This document shows, piece after piece, positions 44,558 through 53,005 of a stretch of 64,000 bases of DNA (positions within the stretch are counted from its first letter, which is position 1; every line of letters begins with the position of its first letter). Source of the stretch: Bacteroidota bacterium (GTDB lineage: Bacteria; Bacteroidota; Bacteroidia; Chitinophagales; JADIYW01); the NCBI GenBank assembly GCA_963169645.1, contig CAUJCO010000012.1, positions 1-64,000 of the forward strand, written 5' to 3'. A program made the translations under genes and the position numbers. Under the pieces are notes generated by a model that was not told the DNA's origin, did no database searches, and saw nothing but the letters and a program-made list of their open reading frames with translations.

Positions 44558-45247
44558 ATGTTGTCTGCATACTTTAGAACTATTTTCCAAAATTGGTCGG
44601 CTTTTTTAAGTCAGAAAAACTTTAGATGGCATTTTATCTTCACCATGCTTTCTTATTTTTTCTTATTTAAATACAGTCGTATTGTAATGACAATTTTAGA
44701 AAATAGAAAAGGTACACAAATCTTTGATAAATTTTTAGCATTACTGCCGTCCGTAGATTCATCTACTACAATATTTATTTTAACATATTCTGTATTGTTT
44801 ATTTTTATTCTAACATGTATTCCCAATCCGGAACGGTTTTTAAAAGCAATGCAAGCCTATTGTTTATTGATGGTGATGCGAACCATTACCATCTACTTAG
44901 TACCATTAGAACCACCTATTGGATTAATCGTATTAAAAGATCCGGTTTCTAATTACTTTATGAGTGGACATCATGGAAGCTATATTTTAAAAGATTTATT
45001 TTTCTCCGGACACGTATCTACTGCGATGTTGTTTTTTATTATCTCCGAAGATAAACGCGTGAAATATTTAATTCTAACACTTTCAATCGCCATTGCAAGC
45101 TTAATTTTATTACAACATGTACATTATTTAATGGATGTGGTAGCTGCACCTTTCTTTTCTTTATTAGCGTTTACAATTGTTCGTATGGTACACAATGATA
45201 TTCAAGTACCGGTTTTCATAAAACGACGAAGCAATAGTAATCATTAA
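44558..45247 (+). CDS. PAP2-type membrane protein resembling sphingomyelin synthase
   Basis: A 229-residue polytopic membrane protein with about six hydrophobic segments. The catalytic triad pattern of the sphingomyelin-synthase/PAP2_C group is visible: KDLFFSGHVSTAMLFFI (H152) and QHVHYLMDVVAAPFFSL (H189 and D193). Known members transfer a phosphoryl head group to ceramide, or act as lipid phosphatases. The neighbouring GH5 protein (endoglycoceramidase-like) strengthens a sphingolipid link, but proof of the substrate is missing. It could also be a phosphatidylglycerol-type phosphatase. No signal peptide is needed. Confidence 0.75.
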   Translation: MLSAYFRTIFQNWSAFLSQKNFRWHFIFTMLSYFFLFKYSRIVMTILENRKGTQIFDKFLALLPSVDSSTTIFILTYSVLFIFILTCIPNPERFLKAMQAYCLLMVMRTITIYLVPLEPPIGLIVLKDPVSNYFMSGHHGSYILKDLFFSGHVSTAMLFFIISEDKRVKYLILTLSIAIASLILLQHVHYLMDVVAAPFFSLLAFTIVRMVHNDIQVPVFIKRRSNSNH

Positions 45248-45299
45248 GGTTTACGATTTATACATACTGTATATAAGATGAAAATTGTATTTTTACGCT

Positions 45300-47360
45300 A
45301 TGTCCGAGAGCGTATTCAATATTTCATTTGATGATTTAGTCAGCAAAAGTAAAGTTGACCCAGCACCTGAATTGGCACATCAAAATTTTGCAGCCGGAAT
45401 TGTTCCTTTCCTGCGTGGTCCTTATTCTTCCATGTATGTAAATCAACCGTGGACTATCCGTCAATATGCAGGATTTTCAACAGCTGAAGCATCCAATGCA
45501 TTTTACAAACGAAATTTAGCACAAGGTCAAAAAGGATTATCTGTCGCTTTTGATTTAGCTACGCACCGCGGTTATGATTCCGATCACGAACGTGTATTAG
45601 GTGATGTTGGAAAAGCCGGTGTTGCTATCGACTCAGTAGAAGATATGAAGGTTTTATTTAATGAAATTCCATTAGATAAAATTTCAGTTTCTATGACCAT
45701 GAACGGAGCTGTATTACCCATTTTGGCATTCTATATTGTAGCAGCAGAAGAACAAGGTGTAGCACAAAAATTACTAAGCGGAACTATCCAAAATGATATT
45801 TTGAAAGAGTTTATGGTGCGTAATACCTACATCTATCCACCACAAACTTCCATGAAAATAATCTCGGATATTTTTGAATATACGAGCCAAAATATGCCAA
45901 AATTCAATTCCATTTCTATCAGCGGTTATCACATGCAAGAAGCCGGTGCAACACCCGAAATTGAATTAGCCTATACTTTGGCTGATGGATTAGAATATAT
46001 CCGAACAGGCATTAATGCCGGTTTAAAAATAGATGATTTTGCACCTCGTTTGTCGTTCTTTTGGGCAATAGGTATGCAACATTTTCAAGAGATTGCCAAA
46101 ATGCGTGCAGCACGTTTGTTGTGGGCAAAAATAGTTTCTCAGTTCAATCCAACATCCGATAAAAGTATGGCATTACGAACGCATTGTCAAACTTCCGGTT
46201 GGAGCTTGACAGAGCAAGATCCATTTAATAATGTAACGCGTACTTGTATCGAAGCGATGGCGGCAGCATTAGGTGGAACCCAATCATTACACACCAATGC
46301 ACTCGATGAAGCAATTGCCCTGCCGACGGATTTTTCTGCAAAAATTGCACGCGACACACAAATTTATATACAAAAAGAAACAGAAATTTGTAGAACCGTA
46401 GATCCATGGGCTGGCTCTGAATACGTAGAGCATTTAACCGACGAAATAGCCCGAAAAGCTTGGGCTTTGATAGAAGAAGTAGAAAGCTATGGTGGCATGA
46501 CAAAAGCCATAGAAGCGGGTATTCCCAAGATGCGGATTGAAGAAGCTGCAGCACAAAAACAAGCCAGAATTGATAGCGGTGCCGATGCCATAATTGGAGT
46601 GAACCTCTTTCAAACACAAGACGAAAAAGCAATCGAGATACTAGATATTGATAATGCAGAAGTGCGCGAAAAACAAATCAAACGGTTGCAAGAAATTAAG
46701 CAAAAAAGAGATAATAATGCCGTTGCCATTTGTTTACAGCAGATAACAGATGCCGCAAAAAATGCCGATAAAAATTTATTGGCATTAACCGTAGAAGCTG
46801 CGAGAAAACGAGCTACGCTGGGCGAAATTTCATTAGCTTTGGAAAAAGTGTACGGCAGATACAAAGCCACCATTCGCAGTATTGCAGGTGTGTATTCTGC
46901 AGCCATAAAAATGAATGAAGATTTTAATATAGCACGTAATTTATCGGATGCGTTTGCGGAAAAAGAAGGTAGACGTCCAAGAATTTTAGTGGCAAAAATT
47001 GGTCAAGATGGACACGACCGAGGTGCGAAAGTAATTGCCACAGCATTCGCAGATATAGGCTTCGACGTAGATATCGGACCTTTATTTCAAACACCAAAAG
47101 AAGCGGCCATGCAGGCAGCAGAAAACGATGTGCATGTAATTGGCGTTTCATCTTTAGCAGCCGGTCATAAAACGTTGATTCCTCAATTAATCGACGAATT
47201 AAAAAAGATAGATAGAAGTGATATTTTGGTGGTTTGTGGTGGTGTAATCCCCAAACAAGATTATGATTTTCTATACAATGCCGGTGTGGTTGGTGTCTTT
47301 GGTCCGGGAACAGTGATAGCAAAAGCTGCAATTGATATCTTACAACAACTAAATAAGTAG
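45300..47360 (+). CDS. Methylmalonyl-CoA mutase, large subunit type
   Basis: A 686-residue B12 enzyme that interconverts methylmalonyl-CoA and succinyl-CoA. The N-terminal TIM-barrel domain carries [20 protein letters not shown] and [20 protein letters not shown], and [19 protein letters not shown] in the active-site region. The C-terminal B12 domain has [20 protein letters not shown] with the cobalt-binding H572, and [21 protein letters not shown] at 45285 in frame would add five residues, but the ATG at 45300 is the better start. No small-subunit (mutA) gene precedes it, unlike in many Bacteroidota, so its partner lies elsewhere or it works as a homodimer. Confidence 0.95.
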   Translation: MSESVFNISFDDLVSKSKVDPAPELAHQNFAAGIVPFLRGPYSSMYVNQPWTIRQYAGFSTAEASNAFYKRNLAQGQKGLSVAFDLATHRGYDSDHERVLGDVGKAGVAIDSVEDMKVLFNEIPLDKISVSMTMNGAVLPILAFYIVAAEEQGVAQKLLSGTIQNDILKEFMVRNTYIYPPQTSMKIISDIFEYTSQNMPKFNSISISGYHMQEAGATPEIELAYTLADGLEYIRTGINAGLKIDDFAPRLSFFWAIGMQHFQEIAKMRAARLLWAKIVSQFNPTSDKSMALRTHCQTSGWSLTEQDPFNNVTRTCIEAMAAALGGTQSLHTNALDEAIALPTDFSAKIARDTQIYIQKETEICRTVDPWAGSEYVEHLTDEIARKAWALIEEVESYGGMTKAIEAGIPKMRIEEAAAQKQARIDSGADAIIGVNLFQTQDEKAIEILDIDNAEVREKQIKRLQEIKQKRDNNAVAICLQQITDAAKNADKNLLALTVEAARKRATLGEISLALEKVYGRYKATIRSIAGVYSAAIKMNEDFNIARNLSDAFAEKEGRRPRILVAKIGQDGHDRGAKVIATAFADIGFDVDIGPLFQTPKEAAMQAAENDVHVIGVSSLAAGHKTLIPQLIDELKKIDRSDILVVCGGVIPKQDYDFLYNAGVVGVFGPGTVIAKAAIDILQQLNK

Positions 47361-47409
47361 ATAGCTTATTTACTTTTTTATACTACTTTCATTCGAGATA
47401 AAATCGTGT

Positions 47410-47931
47410 ATGAAACGATCTGATATAAAACAGCTTCCTTCGTATTTTTCTGCTTATATAAACTTGGTGGAAGATATTGAATTAAAAAATGCTTTGGAAA
47501 AAAGCGTAGAACAAATCAATTCAATAGATATCACTTTATTGGAGAAAATTGGATTGAAAACATATGTAGAAGGGAAGTGGACAACACATAAAATTATACA
47601 ACATATTATTGATTGGGAACGAATTTGGTGTTACCGTACATTGTTGTTTGTGCGTAATGAAGGTACTATTCCATCCGGGCACAACGAAAATTTGATGGCG
47701 GATAATTGCAATGCCGATGAACTTCCAATTTCACAGTTAATAGATGAATTACGAATTGTGCGCATGTCAACTTTAGCATTTTTTAATTCACTCAGTGAAC
47801 AACACTATGCGATAAACTGCCAGTTTATAAATTATGAGATGTCCGTACTGGCAATGGGATTCAATATCATCGGACATCAGTTGCATCACTTTAATGTGAT
47901 ACAAGAACGTTATGTTCCATTAGCGTCGTGA
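47410..47931 (+). CDS. DinB-like protein
   Basis: A 173-residue four-helix protein of the DinB/YfiT type, probably metal-binding. Conserved features: WTTHKIIQHIIDWERIWCYR in the second helix (first His), and MGFNIIGHQLHHFNVIQERY near the end (His residues). These three His positions hold a divalent metal in DinB proteins. The function is not settled; members often act as thiol-dependent S-transferases. It lies 49 nt after the mutase gene and may share its transcript. It ends 12 nt from the convergent CotH gene. Confidence 0.85.
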   Translation: MKRSDIKQLPSYFSAYINLVEDIELKNALEKSVEQINSIDITLLEKIGLKTYVEGKWTTHKIIQHIIDWERIWCYRTLLFVRNEGTIPSGHNENLMADNCNADELPISQLIDELRIVRMSTLAFFNSLSEQHYAINCQFINYEMSVLAMGFNIIGHQLHHFNVIQERYVPLAS

Positions 47932-47943
47932 GTTTATTCATCC

Positions 47944-49224
47944 TTAAAAGCCGGCTACATAATTATCGAGATAATTGGCACGTGCATCCATCCAATTTAA
48001 TGCATTGTTCAAATCTAAATTGAAATTATTAGTCGAATTTCGTTTGCCCCAAATTGCATGATCAATCGTATATCCTAAAGCAATAATAGATGAATAATTA
48101 CTTACATATTGTCGTAATTCGTTGTATTTATTGGCTCTAAACCATTGCCAACGTGCTTTGAATCGTTGCTGAACTTTCGGATCTTGCATAATTTTTGAAA
48201 AGAATACTTTGCCATTTAAAGTAGAATTTTCATCTAATAATGGTTTGTTGACTGCATTCATGTCAAAATGTTTTCCATTTTCAGTATAACCAAAGCCCCA
48301 ATCAAAATCCCAAATAATTCCCATTTTGTATTTGCCTTTTCCTACTCGATGCATGTATGTACTTTTAGGATAATAAATTTCCTTGTTATACGTAAACGTA
48401 TATACAATCATATAATCTACAAACGAGTTTAAGTCAAAATATTTGTCATAATCGTTATTCGGAAACTTGCTGTCTTTGAGTAAGGTTTCAAATTCTTCCA
48501 AACAAAGCTGTATATCGTACAGTTGTTTGATACTATCTATTTCCGGATAATGTATTACACACGGCAATTTATAATGTCGGGTTCTAAAAATCCAATCTTC
48601 ACCGAGATACGTATCGAATTCCAATAATAATCCATCATCGCCCACATCAATCCGGTTTTCGCCCACTTCTTTATGTTCGGTAAAAACATAAATTCCCTTG
48701 TTTTGTCCGTTTATAATCAATTCTACCGGAATAATATGATTGGTAAATGGCATGCCAAGTAAATGTCCCATACTATACGGAATCGCATCAGAGAGCATAG
48801 AACCATCTAAATATTCCGCAAGTAAAATCCATTCTTTATATGCAGGTAACCCAAAAATTTCTGCCGCTTTATTTAGTTTTATTTTATATGGTTTTTTGGG
48901 AAAACTCCACGAATTATTACCTCTTCCTTTTATCTTCATTGCACCTTCATAATCCTGATATGCAGTTTTTCCATTTATGGAAATAGTTCCCTCTACATAT
49001 TCCTCTTTGGATACAATTGGTGCATTGTTTTTAGTTGTAATTTTTATTTGTGGTAAAACAGGCTTTAATGGTGTTAGAATTCCTGTTTCTATGGGTGCTT
49101 GGGAGTCGTCAATAAAATCTTCTAATCTACTTTTAGTGTCAAAATAGTTGTTCTCATTTTTATTGCACGATACAATTGTAATTAAAAATGAAATAAGTGT
49201 AAATATGATTTTTGATAATTTCAT
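47944..49224 (-). CDS. CotH-kinase-family lipoprotein
   Basis: A 426-residue lipoprotein: the signal ends LISFLITIVSC (C20-type lipobox) followed by NKNENNYF. The CotH domain spans about 75-380. Visible motifs are AMKIKGRGNNSWSFPKKPYK (glycine-rich), YVFTEHKEVGENRIDV, and the metal-binding acidic motif WDFDWGFGYTENGK. CotH proteins are atypical kinases that phosphorylate proteins; bacterial secreted members occur in many phyla with unknown targets. An alternative role in spore-coat or polysaccharide binding is not supported here. The gene is alone on its strand. Confidence 0.87.
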   Translation of the reverse strand: MKLSKIIFTLISFLITIVSCNKNENNYFDTKSRLEDFIDDSQAPIETGILTPLKPVLPQIKITTKNNAPIVSKEEYVEGTISINGKTAYQDYEGAMKIKGRGNNSWSFPKKPYKIKLNKAAEIFGLPAYKEWILLAEYLDGSMLSDAIPYSMGHLLGMPFTNHIIPVELIINGQNKGIYVFTEHKEVGENRIDVGDDGLLLEFDTYLGEDWIFRTRHYKLPCVIHYPEIDSIKQLYDIQLCLEEFETLLKDSKFPNNDYDKYFDLNSFVDYMIVYTFTYNKEIYYPKSTYMHRVGKGKYKMGIIWDFDWGFGYTENGKHFDMNAVNKPLLDENSTLNGKVFFSKIMQDPKVQQRFKARWQWFRANKYNELRQYVSNYSSIIALGYTIDHAIWGKRNSTNNFNLDLNNALNWMDARANYLDNYVAGF

Positions 49225-49478
49225 TTAAGAATCTTTTATTGGTGAAATGGTTGCTTAAAGTTAAATCGAAAATAACTATTGCAGCTGCTTAAAATTATTG
49301 ATGTGTAATTCTTTACAAAGAAATAAATCGAACTCAACAACTGCTTAACATCATTATTTAAATAATAAAATAGATGAGATATTTCATTTTTATTCCCTTA
49401 TTTATTTATAATGATATTTCTTTAAATAGAAATTAACTGCATTTTTTTCATTATTTTGCATGCACATTTTTAGATAGA

Positions 49479-50144
49479 ATGAAAAAACAATCGCTTTTAT
49501 TTGTCGTATTTTTTGCCGTTTTGCATTTGCATTCTATCGCACAAGCAGATAAATACAAAGACATAATTCGTCCGGAAGGAGTGAAAAATAAAAAATATAT
49601 AGCCACGCTATCCGGATTAGCTGATGTAGAATTGTTTAAGCCGGTTAATATCAACCTTGGAATGTCTGTAAGTGGAGGATTTCGCATTTTATATAAACCT
49701 AAATTCAATAAAAGTAAAAGTGTTTACAATCCGCAAGTGGTAGAACGAGAAATTTATATTAAACCGACAGTTGGTTTTATTTATCGCAAGCGCTACAATA
49801 CGGCATTCTTTTTTATTCCGGAGTTAGCCTATAGACATACTTTTTACAAAGGTTTTTTTGCAGAGCTAAATTTTGATGCAGGTTATATGTATTCCAAACT
49901 CAATGCACCGGTGTATGAGCAGCAAGCTGATAGTACATTTAAAAAAGTAAACTTTGGCTATCATGAATTAATTTTAGGAGGTAAGTTTGTTGCCGGATAT
50001 GATTTCTCCAAAAAATTAAAAACACCGATTGCCTTAAATTTTGGCACAGGTGTATTTTATAAATATCCAAGCAATGAAAAATGGATTCGACATATTTATG
50101 TAGAAGCCGGTATTTCGTATGTTTTCAGAAAAGAAAAAGAATAA
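49479..50144 (+). CDS. Outer-membrane beta-barrel-like protein
   Basis: A 221-residue exported protein. The signal peptide is LLFVVFFAVLHLHSIAQA. The rest alternates aromatic and polar residues, as in small OM barrels: KPTVGFIYRKRYNTAFFFIP, LAYRHTFYKGFFAELNFDAG and YHELILGGKFVAGYDFSKKL. It ends with IYVEAGISYVFRKEKE. No family is firmly recognised. It ends 1 nt before the next gene (TAA-C-ATG), so the two are probably translationally coupled. Confidence 0.7.
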   Translation: MKKQSLLFVVFFAVLHLHSIAQADKYKDIIRPEGVKNKKYIATLSGLADVELFKPVNINLGMSVSGGFRILYKPKFNKSKSVYNPQVVEREIYIKPTVGFIYRKRYNTAFFFIPELAYRHTFYKGFFAELNFDAGYMYSKLNAPVYEQQADSTFKKVNFGYHELILGGKFVAGYDFSKKLKTPIALNFGTGVFYKYPSNEKWIRHIYVEAGISYVFRKEKE

Positions 50145-50145
50145 C

Positions 50146-51198
50146 ATGAATTTTGTAAAATATAAAATACAAATTCTTTCTATCCTATTATGCTTGCTTG
50201 TGATGGGATGCAATAAAGATCCTAAGCCGGCAGATGATCAGTTGGATAATTATTATTTTGTAAAAGTAGGCAATGTAGCTTTGCCGGTTCGAGTGTGTGG
50301 TAATATCAATGCGGATATTGCGATAGTTTTTGTTCATGGTGGTCCGGGCGGTACTGCACAAGCAGAAAGAGCCAATATTTATTGGAAAGAAATGGAAAAA
50401 TACTATAAGGTAATTTATTACGATCAACGTGGTTCCGGCATTACACAAGGTAATTCCAAAGAAGAAGACATGAGCATCGAACAATTTAGCAAAGATTTAG
50501 ATGTCATTGTTGACTTTACGAAACAAATTGCTAAAGCTAGTAAAGTTTATATTCACGGAGCAAGTTGGGGCGGCGGTTTGGCTACTTATTATTTATTAGA
50601 TACTACACATCAAAACAAACTCAACGGTGCCATTTTAGAGTGCCCGGCGTATGATATTGTCAACGGTACGCAATTATCTATCCAATGGATTTTGCAAAAA
50701 GCAGATTCCAATATCAATGCAGGGAAAAATGTAGCGTATTGGAATAATTGTAAACAATTTTATGCACTACATACTACGCCATCTGCCAATGAATTTAAAC
50801 AACATCAATCGTATTTAAATCAAGTGAATGGCATTGTGTCCAATGTAACCAATGTACAAGTACAAAGTACAAGCGTACCAAAGTTTGAACTTTCGTTGCT
50901 GTATAATAATGCAGAATTTGCACCTAAAGCACTTACGTACCAAGGGCAATCTATTTTCTCACATCTAGATTTAACGGCTCAACTCCATCAAATTAAATTA
51001 CCAATTTTATTGGTATGGGGCGAGCAAGATGGCTTACTTCCTAAAAATAATCTTGCACAAAAATTCATGAGTAATGTTGGTTCTTCAGTAAAAACGTATG
51101 ATGCAATGAAATATCTACTTTCTGCACATTTACCTCATGCAGAAGAATGGCAACAATTTAATATCGATGCTAAAACTTTTATAGAGGCAAACAAGTAA
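50146..51198 (+). CDS. Lipoprotein alpha/beta hydrolase, proline iminopeptidase-like
   Basis: A 350-residue hydrolase anchored by a lipoprotein signal (ILSILLCLLVMGC, then NKDPKP). The fold elements are VHGGPGGTAQ (oxyanion hole, as in proline iminopeptidases), YYDQRGSGITQGN, the nucleophile motif IHGASWGGGLATYYL, the acid in LLVWGEQDGLLP, and a C-terminal HLPHAEEWQQ. The HGGPGG and DQRGSG motifs suggest peptidase or esterase activity. A frame beginning at 50119 inside the upstream gene would lack a signal; the ATG at 50146, 1 nt after the upstream stop, is preferred because it gives the lipoprotein signal. Confidence 0.85.
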   Translation: MNFVKYKIQILSILLCLLVMGCNKDPKPADDQLDNYYFVKVGNVALPVRVCGNINADIAIVFVHGGPGGTAQAERANIYWKEMEKYYKVIYYDQRGSGITQGNSKEEDMSIEQFSKDLDVIVDFTKQIAKASKVYIHGASWGGGLATYYLLDTTHQNKLNGAILECPAYDIVNGTQLSIQWILQKADSNINAGKNVAYWNNCKQFYALHTTPSANEFKQHQSYLNQVNGIVSNVTNVQVQSTSVPKFELSLLYNNAEFAPKALTYQGQSIFSHLDLTAQLHQIKLPILLVWGEQDGLLPKNNLAQKFMSNVGSSVKTYDAMKYLLSAHLPHAEEWQQFNIDAKTFIEANK

Positions 51199-51256
51199 TA
51201 ACTTCTAAAATGGTACAGTTCTTGTACTATTATAAATCATATTTTAATTGACAATT

Positions 51257-52759
51257 ATGAAAATAAATGCATCTGTTTTGTTGTTCTTTTTTATTTCGAT
51301 TTTCGGATTAATGTCGTGTTCCGTTAATCCGGTTACCGGGAAAAAACAACTTAATTTTATGCCGGAATCGCAAGAGCTGGCAATCGGTAAAGAAAGTGAT
51401 CCTGCTGTTATTGCACAGTTTGGTTTGTATCCGAACGATACACTTCAGAAATTCATCAAAGAGAAAGGAAATTTAATGGCATCCAAATCGCATCGACCTA
51501 ATTTGCCTTTTGAATTTCGCATTTTAGATTCGGATGTTATTAATGCCTTTGCCGTGCCCGGAGGCTATGTGTATTTCACGCGTGGCATTATGGCACACTT
51601 TAATAATGAAGCACAATTTGCCGGTGTTTTAGGACATGAAATAGGACATATTACTGCCCGCCATTCCTCTCAACAATATACCAAACAAATGTTGACTCAA
51701 ATTGCATTTATGGGTGGTATGATTTTCTCTGAAAAATTTAGAAATATATCTGAACAAGCCATGCAAGGCATGCAATTATTGTTTTTAAAATTTTCCAGAG
51801 ATGATGAATCCGAGTCGGATGTGTTGGGTGTGAAGTATTCTTCTGCAATTGGATACGATGCCAAAGAAATGGCAGATTTTTTCAAAACGTTAGAACGTGT
51901 TACCGAAAAAGAAGGTGCACGCGTGCCGGAGTTTATGTCAACCCATCCCGATCCGGGAAACCGGTATACAACCGTTACGCAATTAGCCAAAGACTATCAA
52001 ACATCGAATAATTTAACCGATTTAAAAATTAATAGAGATAGTTATTTACGTATGATAGATGGTATTGTGTATGGACCGGATCCGCGTCAAGGTTATTTAG
52101 ATAAAAGTAATTTTGTTTTCTACCATCCGGAAATGAAATTTGAATATCCAATTCCATCTAATTGGCAATTTCAAAACTCGCCACAAGCCGTGCAAGCTGC
52201 TAACCAAGATGGTACTGCTGCTATTATTCTTACAATGTCTCAAAAGAAAAGTTTTTCTGAAGCAGCGTCCGAATTGTTAGAAGCGTACCAGCTAAAAAAT
52301 ACATCGAATCCGTCAAACACGAAAATTAATGGATTGGATGCATATACCTTCGTAGCAGAACAAGTGTTAGATAATAGTACAATGCAACAAATGACAACAG
52401 AGCAAAAAACACAAGCCGATGCCGAGAAATTAATGGTGTTGTTTACTTTGTATCAATACAATGGTACTATTTATGTGTTGCAAGGAATGACAGCTAAAAA
52501 AGATTACAGTGCACAGAAAAATAATTTTCTATATTCAATGAATGGCTTTAAACCATTGTACGATTCAAAACGAATTAATGTGTTGCCGGAAAGAGTGAAA
52601 ATAGTAACGGTAAATACAGATGCCTCTCTCAAAGATGTGATGACACAAAATAAAATTCCGGTAGATAGAATGGAAGAAGTGGCTATTTTAAATGGTATGC
52701 AACAAACAACCGTATTAAAAAAAGGAACTTTGGTGAAAATGATAGAAAAAAGATGGTAG
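51257..52759 (+). CDS. M48-family metalloprotease lipoprotein
   Basis: A 500-residue zinc protease of the M48 (Ste24/BepA-like) group. The lipoprotein signal ends GLMSC, followed by the family's SVNPVTGKKQLNFMPESQE. The zinc site is HEIGH (residues 127-131) in GVLGHEIGHITARHSSQQY, with the third ligand Glu in DDESESDVLGVKYSSA. The last about 50 residues (LPERVKIVTVNTDASLKDVM) resemble the C-terminal domain of periplasmic members that help outer-membrane protein assembly and degrade misfolded barrels. A TTG at 51248 gives three more residues; the ATG at 51257 is preferred. It is followed by its own terminator. Confidence 0.92.
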   Translation: MKINASVLLFFFISIFGLMSCSVNPVTGKKQLNFMPESQELAIGKESDPAVIAQFGLYPNDTLQKFIKEKGNLMASKSHRPNLPFEFRILDSDVINAFAVPGGYVYFTRGIMAHFNNEAQFAGVLGHEIGHITARHSSQQYTKQMLTQIAFMGGMIFSEKFRNISEQAMQGMQLLFLKFSRDDESESDVLGVKYSSAIGYDAKEMADFFKTLERVTEKEGARVPEFMSTHPDPGNRYTTVTQLAKDYQTSNNLTDLKINRDSYLRMIDGIVYGPDPRQGYLDKSNFVFYHPEMKFEYPIPSNWQFQNSPQAVQAANQDGTAAIILTMSQKKSFSEAASELLEAYQLKNTSNPSNTKINGLDAYTFVAEQVLDNSTMQQMTTEQKTQADAEKLMVLFTLYQYNGTIYVLQGMTAKKDYSAQKNNFLYSMNGFKPLYDSKRINVLPERVKIVTVNTDASLKDVMTQNKIPVDRMEEVAILNGMQQTTVLKKGTLVKMIEKRW

Positions 52760-52781
52760 TATAATTTTCTCATGAAAGTAT

Positions 52782-52810
52782 AAAGGTTGCATTTTAATAG
52801 CAACCTTTTT
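52782..52810 (+). terminator. Rho-independent terminator after the M48 gene
   Basis: Stem AAAGGTTGC / GCAACCTTT (52782-52790 and 52800-52808) with a 9-nt loop and a T-run. It is 22 nt after the stop codon. Confidence 0.85.
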
Positions 52811-52825
52811 TATTGATACGTTCTA

Positions 52826-52854
52826 TTTGATTTTAATTTTCCTTGCTAACTTTG
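52826..52854 (+). promoter_or_regulatory. Promoter of the tRNA-Leu gene
   Basis: TTTG at 52826-52829, a 17-nt spacer, and TAACTTTG at 52847-52854, which fits the Bacteroidota promoter. Transcription would start about 55 nt upstream of the tRNA. Confidence 0.6.
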
Positions 52855-52917
52855 TAGAATCAAAACCGTAAAAATAAATTTATTCATTTATATTTGCGAC
52901 TCGTTCTTTCTATTCAT

Positions 52918-53001
52918 GCCCAAATGTTGAAATTGGTAGACAAGCTACTTTGAGGTGGTAGTGACCGTAAGGTTGTGCAGGTTCGAGTCCTGTTTTGGGC
53001 A
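52918..53001 (+). tRNA. tRNA-Leu (anticodon GAG)
   Basis: An 84-nt class II tRNA. The acceptor arm GCCCAAA pairs with TTTGGGC, the anticodon stem is CTACT / GGTAG with the 7-nt loop TTGAGGT, so the anticodon is GAG. A long variable arm (TGACCGTAAGGTTGTG) and T-loop GTTCGAGTCC are present. The discriminator base is A, and CCA is not encoded. The tRNA ends 4 nt before the stop codon of the convergent M20 gene. Confidence 0.95.
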
Positions 53002-53005
53002 CTTT

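Noticed and set aside
45285-45299. A TTG start extending the mutase by five residues
   Set aside because: The ATG at 45300 gives the usual N-terminus, and TATTTTTAC within this stretch may belong to the promoter.
46225-46632. A long open frame on the minus strand inside the methylmalonyl-CoA mutase gene, also seen nearby at 46924-47331
   Set aside because: They lie wholly antisense to a well-conserved gene and show no domain or start signal; codon bias of the true gene explains the open frames.
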